Part shown: piece after piece, positions 1 through 9,023 of the stretch | Layout of the letters: every line of letters begins with the position of its first letter | Position numbering within the stretch: position 1 is the stretch's first letter | DNA from: Candidatus Woesearchaeota archaeon | Lineage (GTDB): Archaea > Nanobdellota > Nanobdellia > Woesearchaeales > ARS49 | DNA length: 64,000 bases | Direction of reading: 5' to 3' | Assembly: GCA_016188265.1 (NCBI GenBank) | Contig: JACPID010000003.1 | Span: 17,070 to 81,069 of the forward strand | The notes under the pieces: model-generated | The model's database searches: none | What the model was told of the DNA's origin: nothing | What the model saw: only the letters and a program-made list of their open reading frames with translations | Program-made: the position numbers and the translations under genes

Positions 1-1794
1 CAAATATTAATCCCACTCATACTCTTAGGCGGTGTTTTACTTTGGCATAGTCTTCATTCACGCTTTGGGCAAAAAAACAAGTACATACCTATAATTCTTG
101 CAGTTTTCACAACAATTTTTCTTTTAGGGCTTCTTGCCCCATTACTAGATTTTTTTCCAATATTAGAACCATTAATTTCATTAATATTTTTTATAGCTCA
201 TATTGCTTTGTTAGTGCTTGTTTTCTGGGCTGTTGGATCTTTAGTTCATGCTTTATGGACTGGAGGCAGATCAAAACATGTACAACAGCATTATGAAAAC
301 GATTTATCAACTCTTGAAAAAAGGCTTTCAGAAGGATTTGAACAAACAAAAGAGTATATTTCTCAACAATTAGAACCAATCAAACTAGCAATTAAAGATT
401 TGCATAATATTGTTAACAGCATACTTGATTTTGTAAAAGGAATTGTTGATCAATTAAAAAATGTAGAAGAACACCAAAACAATATTTTAGAACACCTGCA
501 GACTGTTGCTAAAGATGTTAATAAAACTGGAGAATTATCACTAAGTCTTGCATCAGATGTTGGTGCAATGAGAACAAATTATGATGAACTAAGTTCATGG
601 CTGAAAGATCATACAGGTTTAGTGATTGAAAAACTCGATAGTTTTCAAGAAAACATCCAGGAAATTAATACAAGATCAAAACAACTTCATGAAGAACAAA
701 TAGAATTATTATCTGAATTCAAGGGTTTAGATAAAAAATTAGCAAAAAAAGAAGAACAATTAACTGATTTTATTCAAAATGCATCAACAAAAGCACATCT
801 AGATACATTAAAAGAAGATATTAAATCACATTTTGAAACATTAAATGCAAATATTGATGCATTAAAAACAGCAGAAAAAGAAACACAAACAAAAATCGAA
901 GTATTGCAAAAAAGAAATATCAGCGTACGCAAAGATATGATTAAACGTGTTGTTGAAGAAACAATGCAAAAAATGAAAACAGCAAGCGAATCATTAGAAC
1001 ATGTTCAAAGAAGCGGAGGACAGGAAAAAGAACAGGCATTGATTGTTATTAGACAAGCACAAGGCAGTATTTTAAATCTTCAGCAAGGAATTACTAGTTT
1101 AGGAAGTACACTTCAAGAAGTTGGAACTGATCTTCAAACAACATACAGAACTAATGAAGATGTCAACCATGGTTTAAATAGCATGGCAAAAATAATGGAA
1201 GAAATTAAGATTTTGTTAGAAAAAATCAATAAAAAAACAGATCAGTACTACCAAGATTATAAAAAAGCAGATGAAATAGAAAAAGCAACAAGTGCAGAAG
1301 CAAGCAAAGCAGTTAAAAATGTTTTGCAGGATCTTAAGATTGAAAAAGAGCTTTTAACATCAGTTACTCCAGCGCACAAAATAATTGCAAGTTTATACAA
1401 TAATTTAAACAAAAGCAAAAATCAAAAAGAAGAAACATTAAAAGCAATTGATGACTTAAAATCATTAGTAAAACACATACAACCTGAAAGAACTTTAACA
1501 CTTCCTGTAATTAAAAATCCAAATGATAAAAAAATATTATCTAAAAATAAAAAAGCAGATTTAGTGATTAATAGTATTGAAGCATACAAAGCAGAAAAAA
1601 CAGAATATTTTAAACAATTAACAAATAAAATAAATGAGGTTATTGCAGGATTAGAAGCTTTCTTAAAGCAAAGCCCTGTAAAGTGGAAGCAAGAAGTAAT
1701 GCCTTACATTAGCCCATACATGCAAACATTTTATCAAATTAATAAATTTCAAGAAAATGTCCAAGATTTAATCAATATGCTTAGAGCCCTCTAA
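1..1794 (+). CDS. Membrane-anchored coiled-coil protein, 5'-partial
   Basis: The reading frame is open from base 1 (no stop in this frame), so the gene begins upstream of the window; an internal TTG near 208 is not the true start. About 597 residues are visible. The first ~85 hold three hydrophobic membrane segments. The remainder is almost entirely charged heptad-like helix rich in Lys, Glu and Gln, which I read as a long cytoplasmic or extracellular coiled coil of about 500 residues. The frame ends at TAA 1792-1794, 33 bp before gatC. No enzymatic motif is visible. The architecture resembles chemoreceptor-like or structural coiled-coil membrane proteins, but no signalling hairpin motif was recognised, so the function is unknown. 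Confidence 0.75.
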   Translation, partial: QILIPLILLGGVLLWHSLHSRFGQKNKYIPIILAVFTTIFLLGLLAPLLDFFPILEPLISLIFFIAHIALLVLVFWAVGSLVHALWTGGRSKHVQQHYENDLSTLEKRLSEGFEQTKEYISQQLEPIKLAIKDLHNIVNSILDFVKGIVDQLKNVEEHQNNILEHLQTVAKDVNKTGELSLSLASDVGAMRTNYDELSSWLKDHTGLVIEKLDSFQENIQEINTRSKQLHEEQIELLSEFKGLDKKLAKKEEQLTDFIQNASTKAHLDTLKEDIKSHFETLNANIDALKTAEKETQTKIEVLQKRNISVRKDMIKRVVEETMQKMKTASESLEHVQRSGGQEKEQALIVIRQAQGSILNLQQGITSLGSTLQEVGTDLQTTYRTNEDVNHGLNSMAKIMEEIKILLEKINKKTDQYYQDYKKADEIEKATSAEASKAVKNVLQDLKIEKELLTSVTPAHKIIASLYNNLNKSKNQKEETLKAIDDLKSLVKHIQPERTLTLPVIKNPNDKKILSKNKKADLVINSIEAYKAEKTEYFKQLTNKINEVIAGLEAFLKQSPVKWKQEVMPYISPYMQTFYQINKFQENVQDLINMLRAL

Positions 1795-1798
1795 AACT

Positions 1799-1806
1799 TT
1801 TTAAAC
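1799..1806 (+). promoter_or_regulatory. Archaeal TATA box for the gat operon
   Basis: A T5A3-type TATA element is centred about 25 nt upstream of the gatC ATG (1828). This spacing places the transcription start at or next to the ATG, the pattern of leaderless archaeal transcripts. No ribosome-binding site precedes gatC, which fits. Confidence 0.45.
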
Positions 1807-1827
1807 TAATTCTATTTAAGCTATAGC

Positions 1828-2112
1828 ATGACTGATAAAGAAACACTTTTAAGAGTGGCAAAAAATGCAAGAATAAACCTAACAGAAGAAGAACAAAAAG
1901 AATTACTGCCACAACTTCAGGAAATTTTGGAATTATTTACAAAACTAAAAGAAGCAGATACAAAAGATGTAAAACCAAGCTTCCACCCAGTTGAATTAAA
2001 AAATAAAACAAGAGAAGATAAGCCTAAAAAGTGTTTAGGCCAAGAAGAAGCATTAGCAAATGTAAAACATGAAAAAGACGGATTTATCAAAGGGCCGAGA
2101 ATTATAAAATGA
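1828..2112 (+). CDS. gatC: Asp/Glu-tRNA amidotransferase subunit C
   Basis: GatC wraps around GatA and stabilises the GatCAB amidotransferase, which turns Asp-tRNA(Asn) or Glu-tRNA(Gln) into the amide form in the cytoplasm. The 94-residue product has the family layout: an N-terminal two-helix region (LLRVAKNARINLTEEEQ), a linker, and a C-terminal tail ending in the DGFIKGPRII-type segment. Length is normal. The stop overlaps the gatA start (ATGA at 2109-2112), and gatA, gatB and aspS follow without gaps, so the four genes form one operon. Confidence 0.92.
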   Translation: MTDKETLLRVAKNARINLTEEEQKELLPQLQEILELFTKLKEADTKDVKPSFHPVELKNKTREDKPKKCLGQEEALANVKHEKDGFIKGPRIIK

Positions 2113-3503
2113 TATCACAACTAGTTTCTAATGTAAAAAAAGAAATAATAGACCCTGTTGAAAACACGTATAAAATAATTGAGAAAGCAAAAAAAATAAA
2201 CAAAGAATACAATTACATAACAACTTTCTCAGAAGAAAAAGCAATAGAACAAGCAAAACAAGTAAAAAAAAACAAAAAAGGATTGCTGGCTGGATTGCCA
2301 ATAACAGTTAAAGATTGTATTTGTGTTAAAGGAATTGAAACAAGCGCAGGCTCAAAAATTCTCAAGGGATACAAACCTGTTTTTAATGCAACAGCAATTA
2401 ATAATCTTGAAAAACAAGAAGCAATAATTATTGGAAAAACTGTTCAAGATGAATTTGGCTTTGGCAGTTTTAATATTAATACAGGATTAGGCTATAACAT
2501 ACCTAAAAATCCAGTAAATAAAGAACATGTTACAGGAGGCTCGAGCGGAGGAAGTGCTGGAATTACCAAGCTATTAGATAATCATGCAAGCATTGCAGAA
2601 AGCACTGGAGGAAGCATTGAAACTCCTGCTTCATTTTGTGGAGTTATAGGCTTTTGCCCAACATACAGCAGAGTAAGCAGGTATGGACTAATATCATATG
2701 CAAATTCTCTTGACAAAATCGGACCAATAACTAAAAGCATCAGCGACACTGCTCTTTTAATGAATGTTATCTCAGGACATGATGAAAATGACTGCACAAC
2801 ATCAAATGAAAAAGTAAGCAACTATACTAAAGCTCTTGGAAAATCTGTAAAAGGATTACGCATCGGAGTTATGAAAATACCAGAGCTTGACAAAGATATT
2901 GATAAAGCGCAATGGAGCGCTATTAAAGAGCTTGAAGAAAAAGGAGCAAGTTATGAAAAAATTGAGCTTCCAATAACAGAAAAGTATGGAGTTCCAGCAT
3001 ATTACATAATTGCAATGAGCGAAGCATCAACAAATCTTGCATGCCTTTCAGGAATGCGATATGGCGTACAAGAAAATCCAGCAATGCACTTTGATGAATA
3101 TTTTTCAATGATTCGCTCAAGTAATTTTGGCAAAGAAGCAAAAAGAAGAATTATCCTAGGAACATTTGCGAGAATGGCAGGATACAGAGAAGCATATTAT
3201 TTGAAAGCAACAAAAATACGCACACTTATTATTCAAGAGTACAAAAAACTTTTCAAAAAATATGACATCATTGTATCGCCAACAGTTCCGTTTGTTGCGC
3301 CTAAATTAAAAGATGTAGAAAAATTAAGCCCAGTAAAACAATATTTAGCTGACACGCTTACAGTAGGCCCAAATTTAGCAGGAATTCCTCATATGAGTTT
3401 TCCATTTAGAGAAAAAAAAGGGCTTCCAATAGGAATACAATTTATGAGCGATCATTTTAAAGAAGAAAAGCTAATAACAGTTGGCAGTGAATTAGAAAAA
3501 TGA
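2109..3503 (+). CDS. gatA: Asp/Glu-tRNA amidotransferase subunit A (amidase)
   Basis: GatA is the glutaminase of GatCAB, releasing ammonia from glutamine for GatB. The 464-residue protein carries the amidase signature: the catalytic Lys near residue 68 (TVKDC), the GGSSGGSAG loop with the cis-Ser near 145, and the nucleophile Ser near 169 in STGGSI. The 24-residue spacing between the two serines matches known GatA enzymes. It overlaps gatC by 4 bp upstream and gatB by 4 bp downstream, implying translational coupling. Length is near the usual 470-490. Confidence 0.95.
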   Translation: MISQLVSNVKKEIIDPVENTYKIIEKAKKINKEYNYITTFSEEKAIEQAKQVKKNKKGLLAGLPITVKDCICVKGIETSAGSKILKGYKPVFNATAINNLEKQEAIIIGKTVQDEFGFGSFNINTGLGYNIPKNPVNKEHVTGGSSGGSAGITKLLDNHASIAESTGGSIETPASFCGVIGFCPTYSRVSRYGLISYANSLDKIGPITKSISDTALLMNVISGHDENDCTTSNEKVSNYTKALGKSVKGLRIGVMKIPELDKDIDKAQWSAIKELEEKGASYEKIELPITEKYGVPAYYIIAMSEASTNLACLSGMRYGVQENPAMHFDEYFSMIRSSNFGKEAKRRIILGTFARMAGYREAYYLKATKIRTLIIQEYKKLFKKYDIIVSPTVPFVAPKLKDVEKLSPVKQYLADTLTVGPNLAGIPHMSFPFREKKGLPIGIQFMSDHFKEEKLITVGSELEK

Positions 3504-4912
3504 GCTTAAAAATAGGCTTAGAAATACATGCAAGTTTGTTAACAAAAACAAAACTATTTTGTTCTTGCCAAGCTTATGGAGCAAAAGAACCAAATACGCA
3601 AACTTGTCCAGTGTGCCTGGGGCATCCTGGAAGCAAGCCTGTATTAAATAAAAAAGCGCTTGATTATGCGCTTAAGCTATGTCTAGCACTCCATTGTGAA
3701 ATATCTCAAGAAGCAATATTTTCAAGAAAATCATATTTTTATCCAGATCTTGCAAAAAATTATCAAATCACGCAATATGAAATTCCCTTGGGAAAAAATG
3801 GAAATATACAAGTAAGTAAAAATAAAATAAAAATAAGAAGAGTACATTTAGAAGAAGATCCAGGAGCCTTAGTTCATGTTGGAGGTAAAAGCAAAGCAAG
3901 CATATCTCTTGTAGATTATAACAGGTCAGGACTGCCTTTATGTGAAATAGTAACAGAGCCGGTAATAACAAGTGCTTCTGAAGCAAGAGAAGTTGTAAAA
4001 CAATTAACATCAATTCTAGAATATCTTGAAATATTTGACATAAAAATATGCGAATTAAAAGCAGATGTTAATTGCAGCATTGAACAAAGCGGGTATACGC
4101 GTGTTGAAATAAAAAACATCACAGGCTTTAAAGAAATAGAACAAGCTGTAATATATGAGATAAAAAGACAGGAGAATCTAGTGAAAAAAGGCGGAAGAAT
4201 TATTCAGGAAACCAGAGGATGGGACTCAGAAAAAAAAGAAACATATACTTTACGTACAAAAGAAACAGAAGAAGACTACGGATACATAACTGACACTGAT
4301 CTTGTGCCTCAAGAAATTACCAAAGAAACAATTGAAACTTTAAGAAGAGAACTGCCTGAATTGCCGCAACAAAAAGCAGAAAAATATGCTAAAAAATACA
4401 GCATAGATAAAATTGATGCAGAAATAATTGCGCAAGACAAACATGTAGCAGAATTATTTGAAAAAATAATTAAAAAAATTGATCCAAAATTAACAGCAAA
4501 ATGGTTTAGGCATGAACTTTTACGCGTAATAAACTTAACAGAAAAAACAATCCATGAACTAAACTTAAAAGAAGAGCACATTCTTGAAATATTGAGTTTA
4601 ATAAAAGAAGAAACAATAACAGAAAAAACTGCAAAAGAAATTGTTGAAAATTTGGTTAAAAAACCATTCTCTCCTAAACAATACATAAAAGAAAAAGGCC
4701 TGGAAATGAAAAAAAATATTTATGAACTTGAAAATTTATGCAAAGAAGCAGTTAAAGAAAATCAAAATGCAGTAAAAGATTATTTAGCCGGAGAAGAAAA
4801 ATCAATAAACTTTATAATCGGCAAAGTTATGGGTAAAACTAAAGGAACAGCAAAACCGCAAGAATTGAAGGAAATAATTAAAAATATAATCCATGATGAG
4901 AACACACAATAA
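3500..4912 (+). CDS. gatB: Asp/Glu-tRNA amidotransferase subunit B
   Basis: GatB binds the misacylated tRNA, activates its side-chain carboxylate with ATP and accepts ammonia from GatA. The 470-residue protein has the N-terminal family start (LKIGLEIHASLLTKTKLF) and a four-Cys zinc site at C21, C23, C36 and C39 (CSC...CPVC). The C-terminal ~120 residues are the helical YqeY-like tail. The ATG overlaps the gatA stop; the gene end overlaps the aspS start by 20 bp. Confidence 0.95.
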   Translation: MSLKIGLEIHASLLTKTKLFCSCQAYGAKEPNTQTCPVCLGHPGSKPVLNKKALDYALKLCLALHCEISQEAIFSRKSYFYPDLAKNYQITQYEIPLGKNGNIQVSKNKIKIRRVHLEEDPGALVHVGGKSKASISLVDYNRSGLPLCEIVTEPVITSASEAREVVKQLTSILEYLEIFDIKICELKADVNCSIEQSGYTRVEIKNITGFKEIEQAVIYEIKRQENLVKKGGRIIQETRGWDSEKKETYTLRTKETEEDYGYITDTDLVPQEITKETIETLRRELPELPQQKAEKYAKKYSIDKIDAEIIAQDKHVAELFEKIIKKIDPKLTAKWFRHELLRVINLTEKTIHELNLKEEHILEILSLIKEETITEKTAKEIVENLVKKPFSPKQYIKEKGLEMKKNIYELENLCKEAVKENQNAVKDYLAGEEKSINFIIGKVMGKTKGTAKPQELKEIIKNIIHDENTQ

Positions 4913-6656
4913 CGGAGCATTAAGAAAAAAAGACATTAAAAAAGCAGTAACGCTCTGCGGATGGATTCATTCTATCAGAGACCATGGAGGAGTTATTTTT
5001 ATAGATTTAAGAGATAGGTATGGATTTACTCAAGTAGTTTTTAATCCTGAACATAATAAAAAAATTCATGAAGAATCAATAAAACTAAAAAGAGAAGATG
5101 TTATTCAAGTAACAGGAACAGTTGTTCTCAGAAGCAAAGATACAATTAATCTAAACATGCCTACTGGAGAAGTTGAAGTTGTTGTTAATCAATTAAATGT
5201 TCTTGCAAAAAGTAAAACTCCGCCTATTGAAATTGACGAGTTCAAGCCAGCAGGCGAAGAAGCAAGACTAAAGTACAGATATCTTGATCTTAGAAAAACA
5301 AGCATGAAGGAAAAAATTGAGTTCAGGCATAAAATTGCGCAATCAGTGCGTGAATACCTAAATAAACAGGATTTTTTAGAAATAGAAACACCATTTTTAA
5401 TAAAGTCAACACCAGAAGGAGCAAGAGACTATATAGTTCCATCACGCATCCATGCTGGAAAATTTTACGCACTTCCACAATCACCACAAATTTACAAACA
5501 ACTACTTATGATGTCTGGTTTAGACAAGTACTACCAACTGGCAAGATGCATGAGAGATGAAGACCTGCGAGCAGATAGGCAGCCAGAGTTTACACAAATT
5601 GATCTGGAAATGAGTTTTGTAACAGAAGAAGACATTTATTCCATAATAGAAGAATTAATCAAACACGTATTTAAAACAGTTGGGAAAAAAACCAGCACTC
5701 CTTTTCAAAGAATCTCGTATACAGATTCAATCAACAAATACGGCGTAGACAAGCCTGATATAAGATACGGACTTGAATTTATTGATGTAACTGATGCTGT
5801 AAAATATTCTGATTTTCAAGTTTTCAAAGATGTTATTAAAAAAAACGGAATAATAAAATGCATAAATCCTAACAAAGACTTTGGAAGAAAAGAACTTGAC
5901 TTGTACATAGAATATGCACAAAATATTGGAGCAAAAGGCATGGCTTGGATGAAAGTAACAAAAAAAGGACTGGAATCAAACATTGTAAAATACTTCACCA
6001 AAGAAATTCAAGATAAAATACTTAAAACAACCAAAGCAAAAACAAACAGCACATTAATGTTTATTGCAGGACATCAAAAAAGAGTGCATCATGTATTAGC
6101 TGAATTAAGAAAAAAAATCAGCGAAGACCTAAAATTATACAATCCTGAAGAATTTGCATTTTGCTGGATTAATAATTTTCCTTTATTTGAAAAAAATGAA
6201 GAAACAGGAAAACTTGAACCAGCACACCACATGTTCTGCAAACCAAAAGAAGGACATGAAAAACTGCTCAAAAACAATCCTGAAAAAGTAATCTGTACAC
6301 AATATGATCTAGTTTTAAATGGCATTGAATTAGGTTCTGGAAGTTTACGCATTAATGAGCCTAAATTACAAGAGCAAGTAATGGATGCTATTGGAATGAA
6401 TGAAAAAGAAAAACAACAATTCTCATTTTTTTTAGAAGCATTATCATACGGAGCTCCGCCACACGGAGGAATAGCCTTAGGATTTGACAGACTTGTTGCA
6501 TTGCTCATAGGACTTCACGACATTAGGGAAGTTATTGCATTTCCAAAAAATAAAGCAGCAGAATCACTTGTTGACGGAGCACCAACATTTATTGATGAAC
6601 AATTACTAAAGGATGCGCACATAAAGAACCAAGAGCGCCAACTAGATATGAATTAA
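4893..6656 (+). CDS. aspS: Aspartyl-tRNA synthetase, bacterial type, probably non-discriminating
   Basis: Charges tRNA(Asp), and probably tRNA(Asn), with aspartate. At 587 residues it is the long bacterial form with an anticodon-binding OB domain, class II core and GAD-type insert, not the ~430-residue archaeal AspRS. Motif 2 (RCMRDEDLRADRQPEFTQ) and motif 3 (GGIALGFDRLVALLIG) are intact. Residue 31 is His (RDHGG); from family knowledge, His at this site marks bacterial AspRSs that also charge tRNA(Asn), which fits the upstream gatCAB. The last ~9 residues (NQERQLDMN) are not native: their DNA is a copy of an internal piece of asnS read in another frame. Transfer from bacteria is likely. Confidence 0.93.
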   Translation: MMRTHNNGALRKKDIKKAVTLCGWIHSIRDHGGVIFIDLRDRYGFTQVVFNPEHNKKIHEESIKLKREDVIQVTGTVVLRSKDTINLNMPTGEVEVVVNQLNVLAKSKTPPIEIDEFKPAGEEARLKYRYLDLRKTSMKEKIEFRHKIAQSVREYLNKQDFLEIETPFLIKSTPEGARDYIVPSRIHAGKFYALPQSPQIYKQLLMMSGLDKYYQLARCMRDEDLRADRQPEFTQIDLEMSFVTEEDIYSIIEELIKHVFKTVGKKTSTPFQRISYTDSINKYGVDKPDIRYGLEFIDVTDAVKYSDFQVFKDVIKKNGIIKCINPNKDFGRKELDLYIEYAQNIGAKGMAWMKVTKKGLESNIVKYFTKEIQDKILKTTKAKTNSTLMFIAGHQKRVHHVLAELRKKISEDLKLYNPEEFAFCWINNFPLFEKNEETGKLEPAHHMFCKPKEGHEKLLKNNPEKVICTQYDLVLNGIELGSGSLRINEPKLQEQVMDAIGMNEKEKQQFSFFLEALSYGAPPHGGIALGFDRLVALLIGLHDIREVIAFPKNKAAESLVDGAPTFIDEQLLKDAHIKNQERQLDMN

Positions 6657-6670
6657 AAGCCAAAGAATTA
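6622..6670 (+). repeat. 49-bp fragment of asnS at the aspS 3' end
   Basis: Bases 6622-6670 match 7618-7666 inside asnS at 48 of 49 positions (the single difference is at 6644 versus 7640). In asnS the stretch encodes the end of the OB domain; here it is read in another frame and supplies the aspS C-terminus and stop codon, then runs 3 bp into the relE-like toxin. The two copies are direct repeats 996 bp apart that bracket the toxin-antitoxin pair and the 5' part of asnS. Confidence 0.9.
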
Positions 6671-6913
6671 ATCATAAACATCTTTGCGATGATCAAAACA
6701 GTTAATGATAATTTTGTCTTGTTCAATTCTGTAAATTATCCTAAATGGGGCAACTCTTACACTACGATGATTCTTCAAATCATATTTTAATGGCTTGCCT
6801 ATTTCTGGACTTTCAGAAAGTTTTTTTAATTGTTTGATAATCTTTAGTCTTGTTGTTTTATCTTTAAGTTTCTTAAAGTCTTTTCTGAACTCATCAGAAA
6901 ATACGATTTCCAT
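6668..6913 (-). CDS. RelE/ParE-family toxin
   Basis: An 81-residue protein of the RelE/ParE fold: N-terminal FSDEFRKDFKKLKDK helix pair, the GKPLKYDLKNHRSVRV strand segment, and the YRIEQDKIIINCFDHRKDVY C-terminus with the HRKDVY end typical of ribosome-dependent RelE mRNA endonucleases. The upstream AbrB-like gene ends one base before it, forming a toxin-antitoxin operon transcribed opposite to aspS and asnS. Family assignment is good; whether it cleaves mRNA or poisons gyrase cannot be told from sequence. Confidence 0.82.
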   Translation of the reverse strand: MEIVFSDEFRKDFKKLKDKTTRLKIIKQLKKLSESPEIGKPLKYDLKNHRSVRVAPFRIIYRIEQDKIIINCFDHRKDVYD

Positions 6914-6914
6914 T

Positions 6915-7190
6915 TTACGCCATCAATAGATCATCAATTTCTTCGTCACTCATAGAAGTGTCTGCTTTGACAGCTTTCCCTCTACTTATTTGTTCTTCAC
7001 TTCTTTCAATAGCTTCTATTAAGCGAAGGTCTCGTGCTAGAGTTTCTTTTCTAATCATTTTTAATAAAATATTTCCTCCCTCATTAAAGACAAGAAATTT
7101 TGTTGATGCCTTTATTCCTGCATCTTTCCTAATTTCAGCAGTGATTACCACTTGTCCATTTTCCGATAATTTTGTTATTGAAACTTCCAT
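6915..7190 (-). CDS. AbrB/MazE-like antitoxin
   Basis: The N-terminal ~45 residues (MEVSITKLSENGQVVITAEIR) form a swapped-hairpin AbrB/SpoVT DNA-binding domain; the acidic C-terminal half ends MSDEEIDDLLMA and probably wraps the toxin. I chose the ATG at 7190; a TTG five codons upstream (7205) is possible but adds residues outside the domain. As in other such pairs, it should neutralise the downstream RelE-like toxin and repress its own promoter in the 7206-7250 interval. Confidence 0.8.
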   Translation of the reverse strand: MEVSITKLSENGQVVITAEIRKDAGIKASTKFLVFNEGGNILLKMIRKETLARDLRLIEAIERSEEQISRGKAVKADTSMSDEEIDDLLMA

Positions 7191-7252
7191 TTTTTTCACA
7201 TACAATGTATTTTAATATTAAAACATCTTTTATATTTAAACTTTTCTGTTTT

Positions 7253-7342
7253 TTAGTTGAGGACATAAGTAAAGCATATATTATTCAACCTCAACTAAGT
7301 TGAAAAAGACAAACTATTTTATGTGTTACTTTTGTCTTTTTC
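7253..7342. repeat. Two-hairpin element with complementary loops, asnS leader
   Basis: Two adjacent perfect hairpins: stem 7253-7262 with 7289-7298 (10 bp, 26-nt loop) and stem 7302-7313 with 7331-7342 (12 bp, 17-nt loop). Loop 1 begins ACATAA (7263-7268); loop 2 contains its exact complement TTATGT (7319-7324), so a loop-loop contact is possible. It lies between the divergent antitoxin and asnS genes, so here it is not a simple terminator. Confidence 0.65.
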
Positions 7343-7387
7343 TATTTTTACTAAACACTTAAAAACACTGCACATTGAAGTACACCT

Positions 7388-8677
7388 ATGAAATACGTGT
7401 CTATCGCAGAAGCAATAGAAAAAGGCAAAGGAACAGTAGAATTAAGAGGATGGTGTTATAGAGAAAGAAAAAGCAATAAGTATGCATTTATTGTTTTAAG
7501 AGATAATACTGATATTATTCAATGCATTGTAGAAAAAGAAAATGTACTGCCAGAAGTATGGGCTCAAGTTGAAAACCTGCTAATAGAAAGCAGCCTTACA
7601 ATAAAAGGGGAAATTGTTAAAGAACCAAGAGCGCCAACTGGATATGAATTAAAAGCCAAAGAATTAAAAATTATTCAATTTGCAGACAGATTTCCAATTA
7701 CAAAGGACCAAAGCACTGAGTTTTTACTTGATAAAAGACATTTATGGATAAGAAGCAGGGAATTAACAAATGTTTGGAAAATAAAAGCGCAATTACTTAA
7801 AGCATGCAGAGAATTTTTTGATAAAAAAAAATATTATGAAGTCACACCGCCAATAATTACTGGAAGTTCTTGCGAAGGAGGATCTACACTTTTTGAATTA
7901 AAATATTTTGATGACAAAGCATATCTTTCACAATCAGCTCAGCTTTATTTAGAAGCAATGATTTTCAGCCTTGAAAAAGTATGGGCCTTAACACCGAGTT
8001 TTCGCGCAGAGCCTAGCAAAACAACAAGACATTTAACAGAATATTGGCATTTAGAAGCAGAAGCTGCATGGATGAATTTTGAAGATTTGCTTAAACTAGA
8101 AGAAGAATTAGTAAGCTACATTTGCCAATATGTTGCAAAAAATTGTAAAAAAGAACTTGCAGTTTTAGGAAGAGATCCTAAAGATTTAGAAAAAATAAAA
8201 CCTCCTTTTCCAAGAATAACATATGATGAAGCAATCAAAATACTAAAACAAGATGAAATTAGTATAGACTGGGGAAAAGATTTGCGCACAATCGAAGAAG
8301 ATCAACTAATGAAGCATTACGACAAACCTCTTATAGTTACAAAATATCCTAAAAAAATCAAAGCATTTTACATGAAAGAAGATCCTGAAAACAAAGATGT
8401 TGTTTTATGCTGCGATGTAATTGCTCCAGAAGGATATGGAGAAATAATAGGCAGCAGTGAAAGAGAAACAGATCTTGAAAATCTAAAACAAAGACTTAAA
8501 GAACAAGGAGAAAAAATCGAAGATTATGAATGGTATCTTGATTTAAGATGTTTTGGCAGTGTACCTCATTCTGGATTTGGATTAGGAGTTGAAAGAGTGC
8601 TTAGATGGATTTGCAAATTAGAAACAGTCAGAGACTGCATACCCTTTCCAAGAACAATTAAAAGAATGACTCCTTAA
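7388..8677 (+). CDS. asnS: Asparaginyl-tRNA synthetase
   Basis: Class IIb synthetase attaching asparagine to tRNA(Asn). Its 429 residues match AsnRS length: N-terminal OB anticodon domain (about 1-105), then the catalytic core. The AYLSQSAQLYLEAM motif has Glu after QLYL, which separates AsnRS from archaeal AspRS; motif 2 is SFRAEPSKTTRHLTEYW; motif 3 is GFGLGVERVLRW and the end is IPFPRT. Its presence makes the GatCAB route to Asn-tRNA(Asn) formally redundant for charging, although that route may be the cell's way of making asparagine. The gene stops immediately against the convergent gene at 8678. Confidence 0.93.
   Translation: MKYVSIAEAIEKGKGTVELRGWCYRERKSNKYAFIVLRDNTDIIQCIVEKENVLPEVWAQVENLLIESSLTIKGEIVKEPRAPTGYELKAKELKIIQFADRFPITKDQSTEFLLDKRHLWIRSRELTNVWKIKAQLLKACREFFDKKKYYEVTPPIITGSSCEGGSTLFELKYFDDKAYLSQSAQLYLEAMIFSLEKVWALTPSFRAEPSKTTRHLTEYWHLEAEAAWMNFEDLLKLEEELVSYICQYVAKNCKKELAVLGRDPKDLEKIKPPFPRITYDEAIKILKQDEISIDWGKDLRTIEEDQLMKHYDKPLIVTKYPKKIKAFYMKEDPENKDVVLCCDVIAPEGYGEIIGSSERETDLENLKQRLKEQGEKIEDYEWYLDLRCFGSVPHSGFGLGVERVLRWICKLETVRDCIPFPRTIKRMTP
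7618..7666 (+). repeat. Source copy of the 49-bp asnS/aspS direct repeat
   Basis: This in-frame part of asnS, encoding roughly KEPRAPTGYELKAKEL at the end of the OB domain, is the parent copy of the stretch found at 6622-6670. The motif is ordinary for AsnRS, so this copy is the original and the one on aspS the derivative. Confidence 0.9.
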
Positions 8678-8968
8678 TTAACTTAATAACATCTTAATTC
8701 TATCAAGAACTTCTTTTTTCTCAAAAGGTTTCTCAAGTAAAGGTATTAAATACATCAAAAGATTGTGTTTTTCTTCTGCTTTTACAAGCACAACATTATC
8801 AGAAGCAACTGCAGTCCTATAATCTTCAATAGCATTTGATAAATCAACAAGAATTACTTTTAAAGCAGTTATGCGTGATTTACCAATATCCTTATCATTT
8901 TGCACTGTACTTTTAAGCAATTGAACTTCTGCTTTTAATGTTTCTAAAACTGATTTTAATGCAGGCAT
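8678..8968 (-). CDS. Small helical protein of unknown function
   Basis: A 96-residue, fully helical, charged protein with no recognisable motif, no signal peptide and no membrane segment. The N-terminal 30 residues (VLETLKAEVQLLKSTV) show heptad spacing and may form a coiled coil. It is convergent with asnS with no intergenic base, which supports it as a real, tightly packed gene. No family was recognised. Confidence 0.6.
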   Translation of the reverse strand: MPALKSVLETLKAEVQLLKSTVQNDKDIGKSRITALKVILVDLSNAIEDYRTAVASDNVVLVKAEEKHNLLMYLIPLLEKPFEKKEVLDRIKMLLS

Positions 8969-9023
8969 GCAATAAGGTTAAACAAGCAAATTTAAATTGA
9001 TTTAGCTTTTCCAATATTATAAT

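Noticed and set aside
208-1794. Complete gene starting at TTG 208
   Set aside because: The frame is open to base 1 and encodes membrane helices upstream of 208, so the gene is cut by the window edge.
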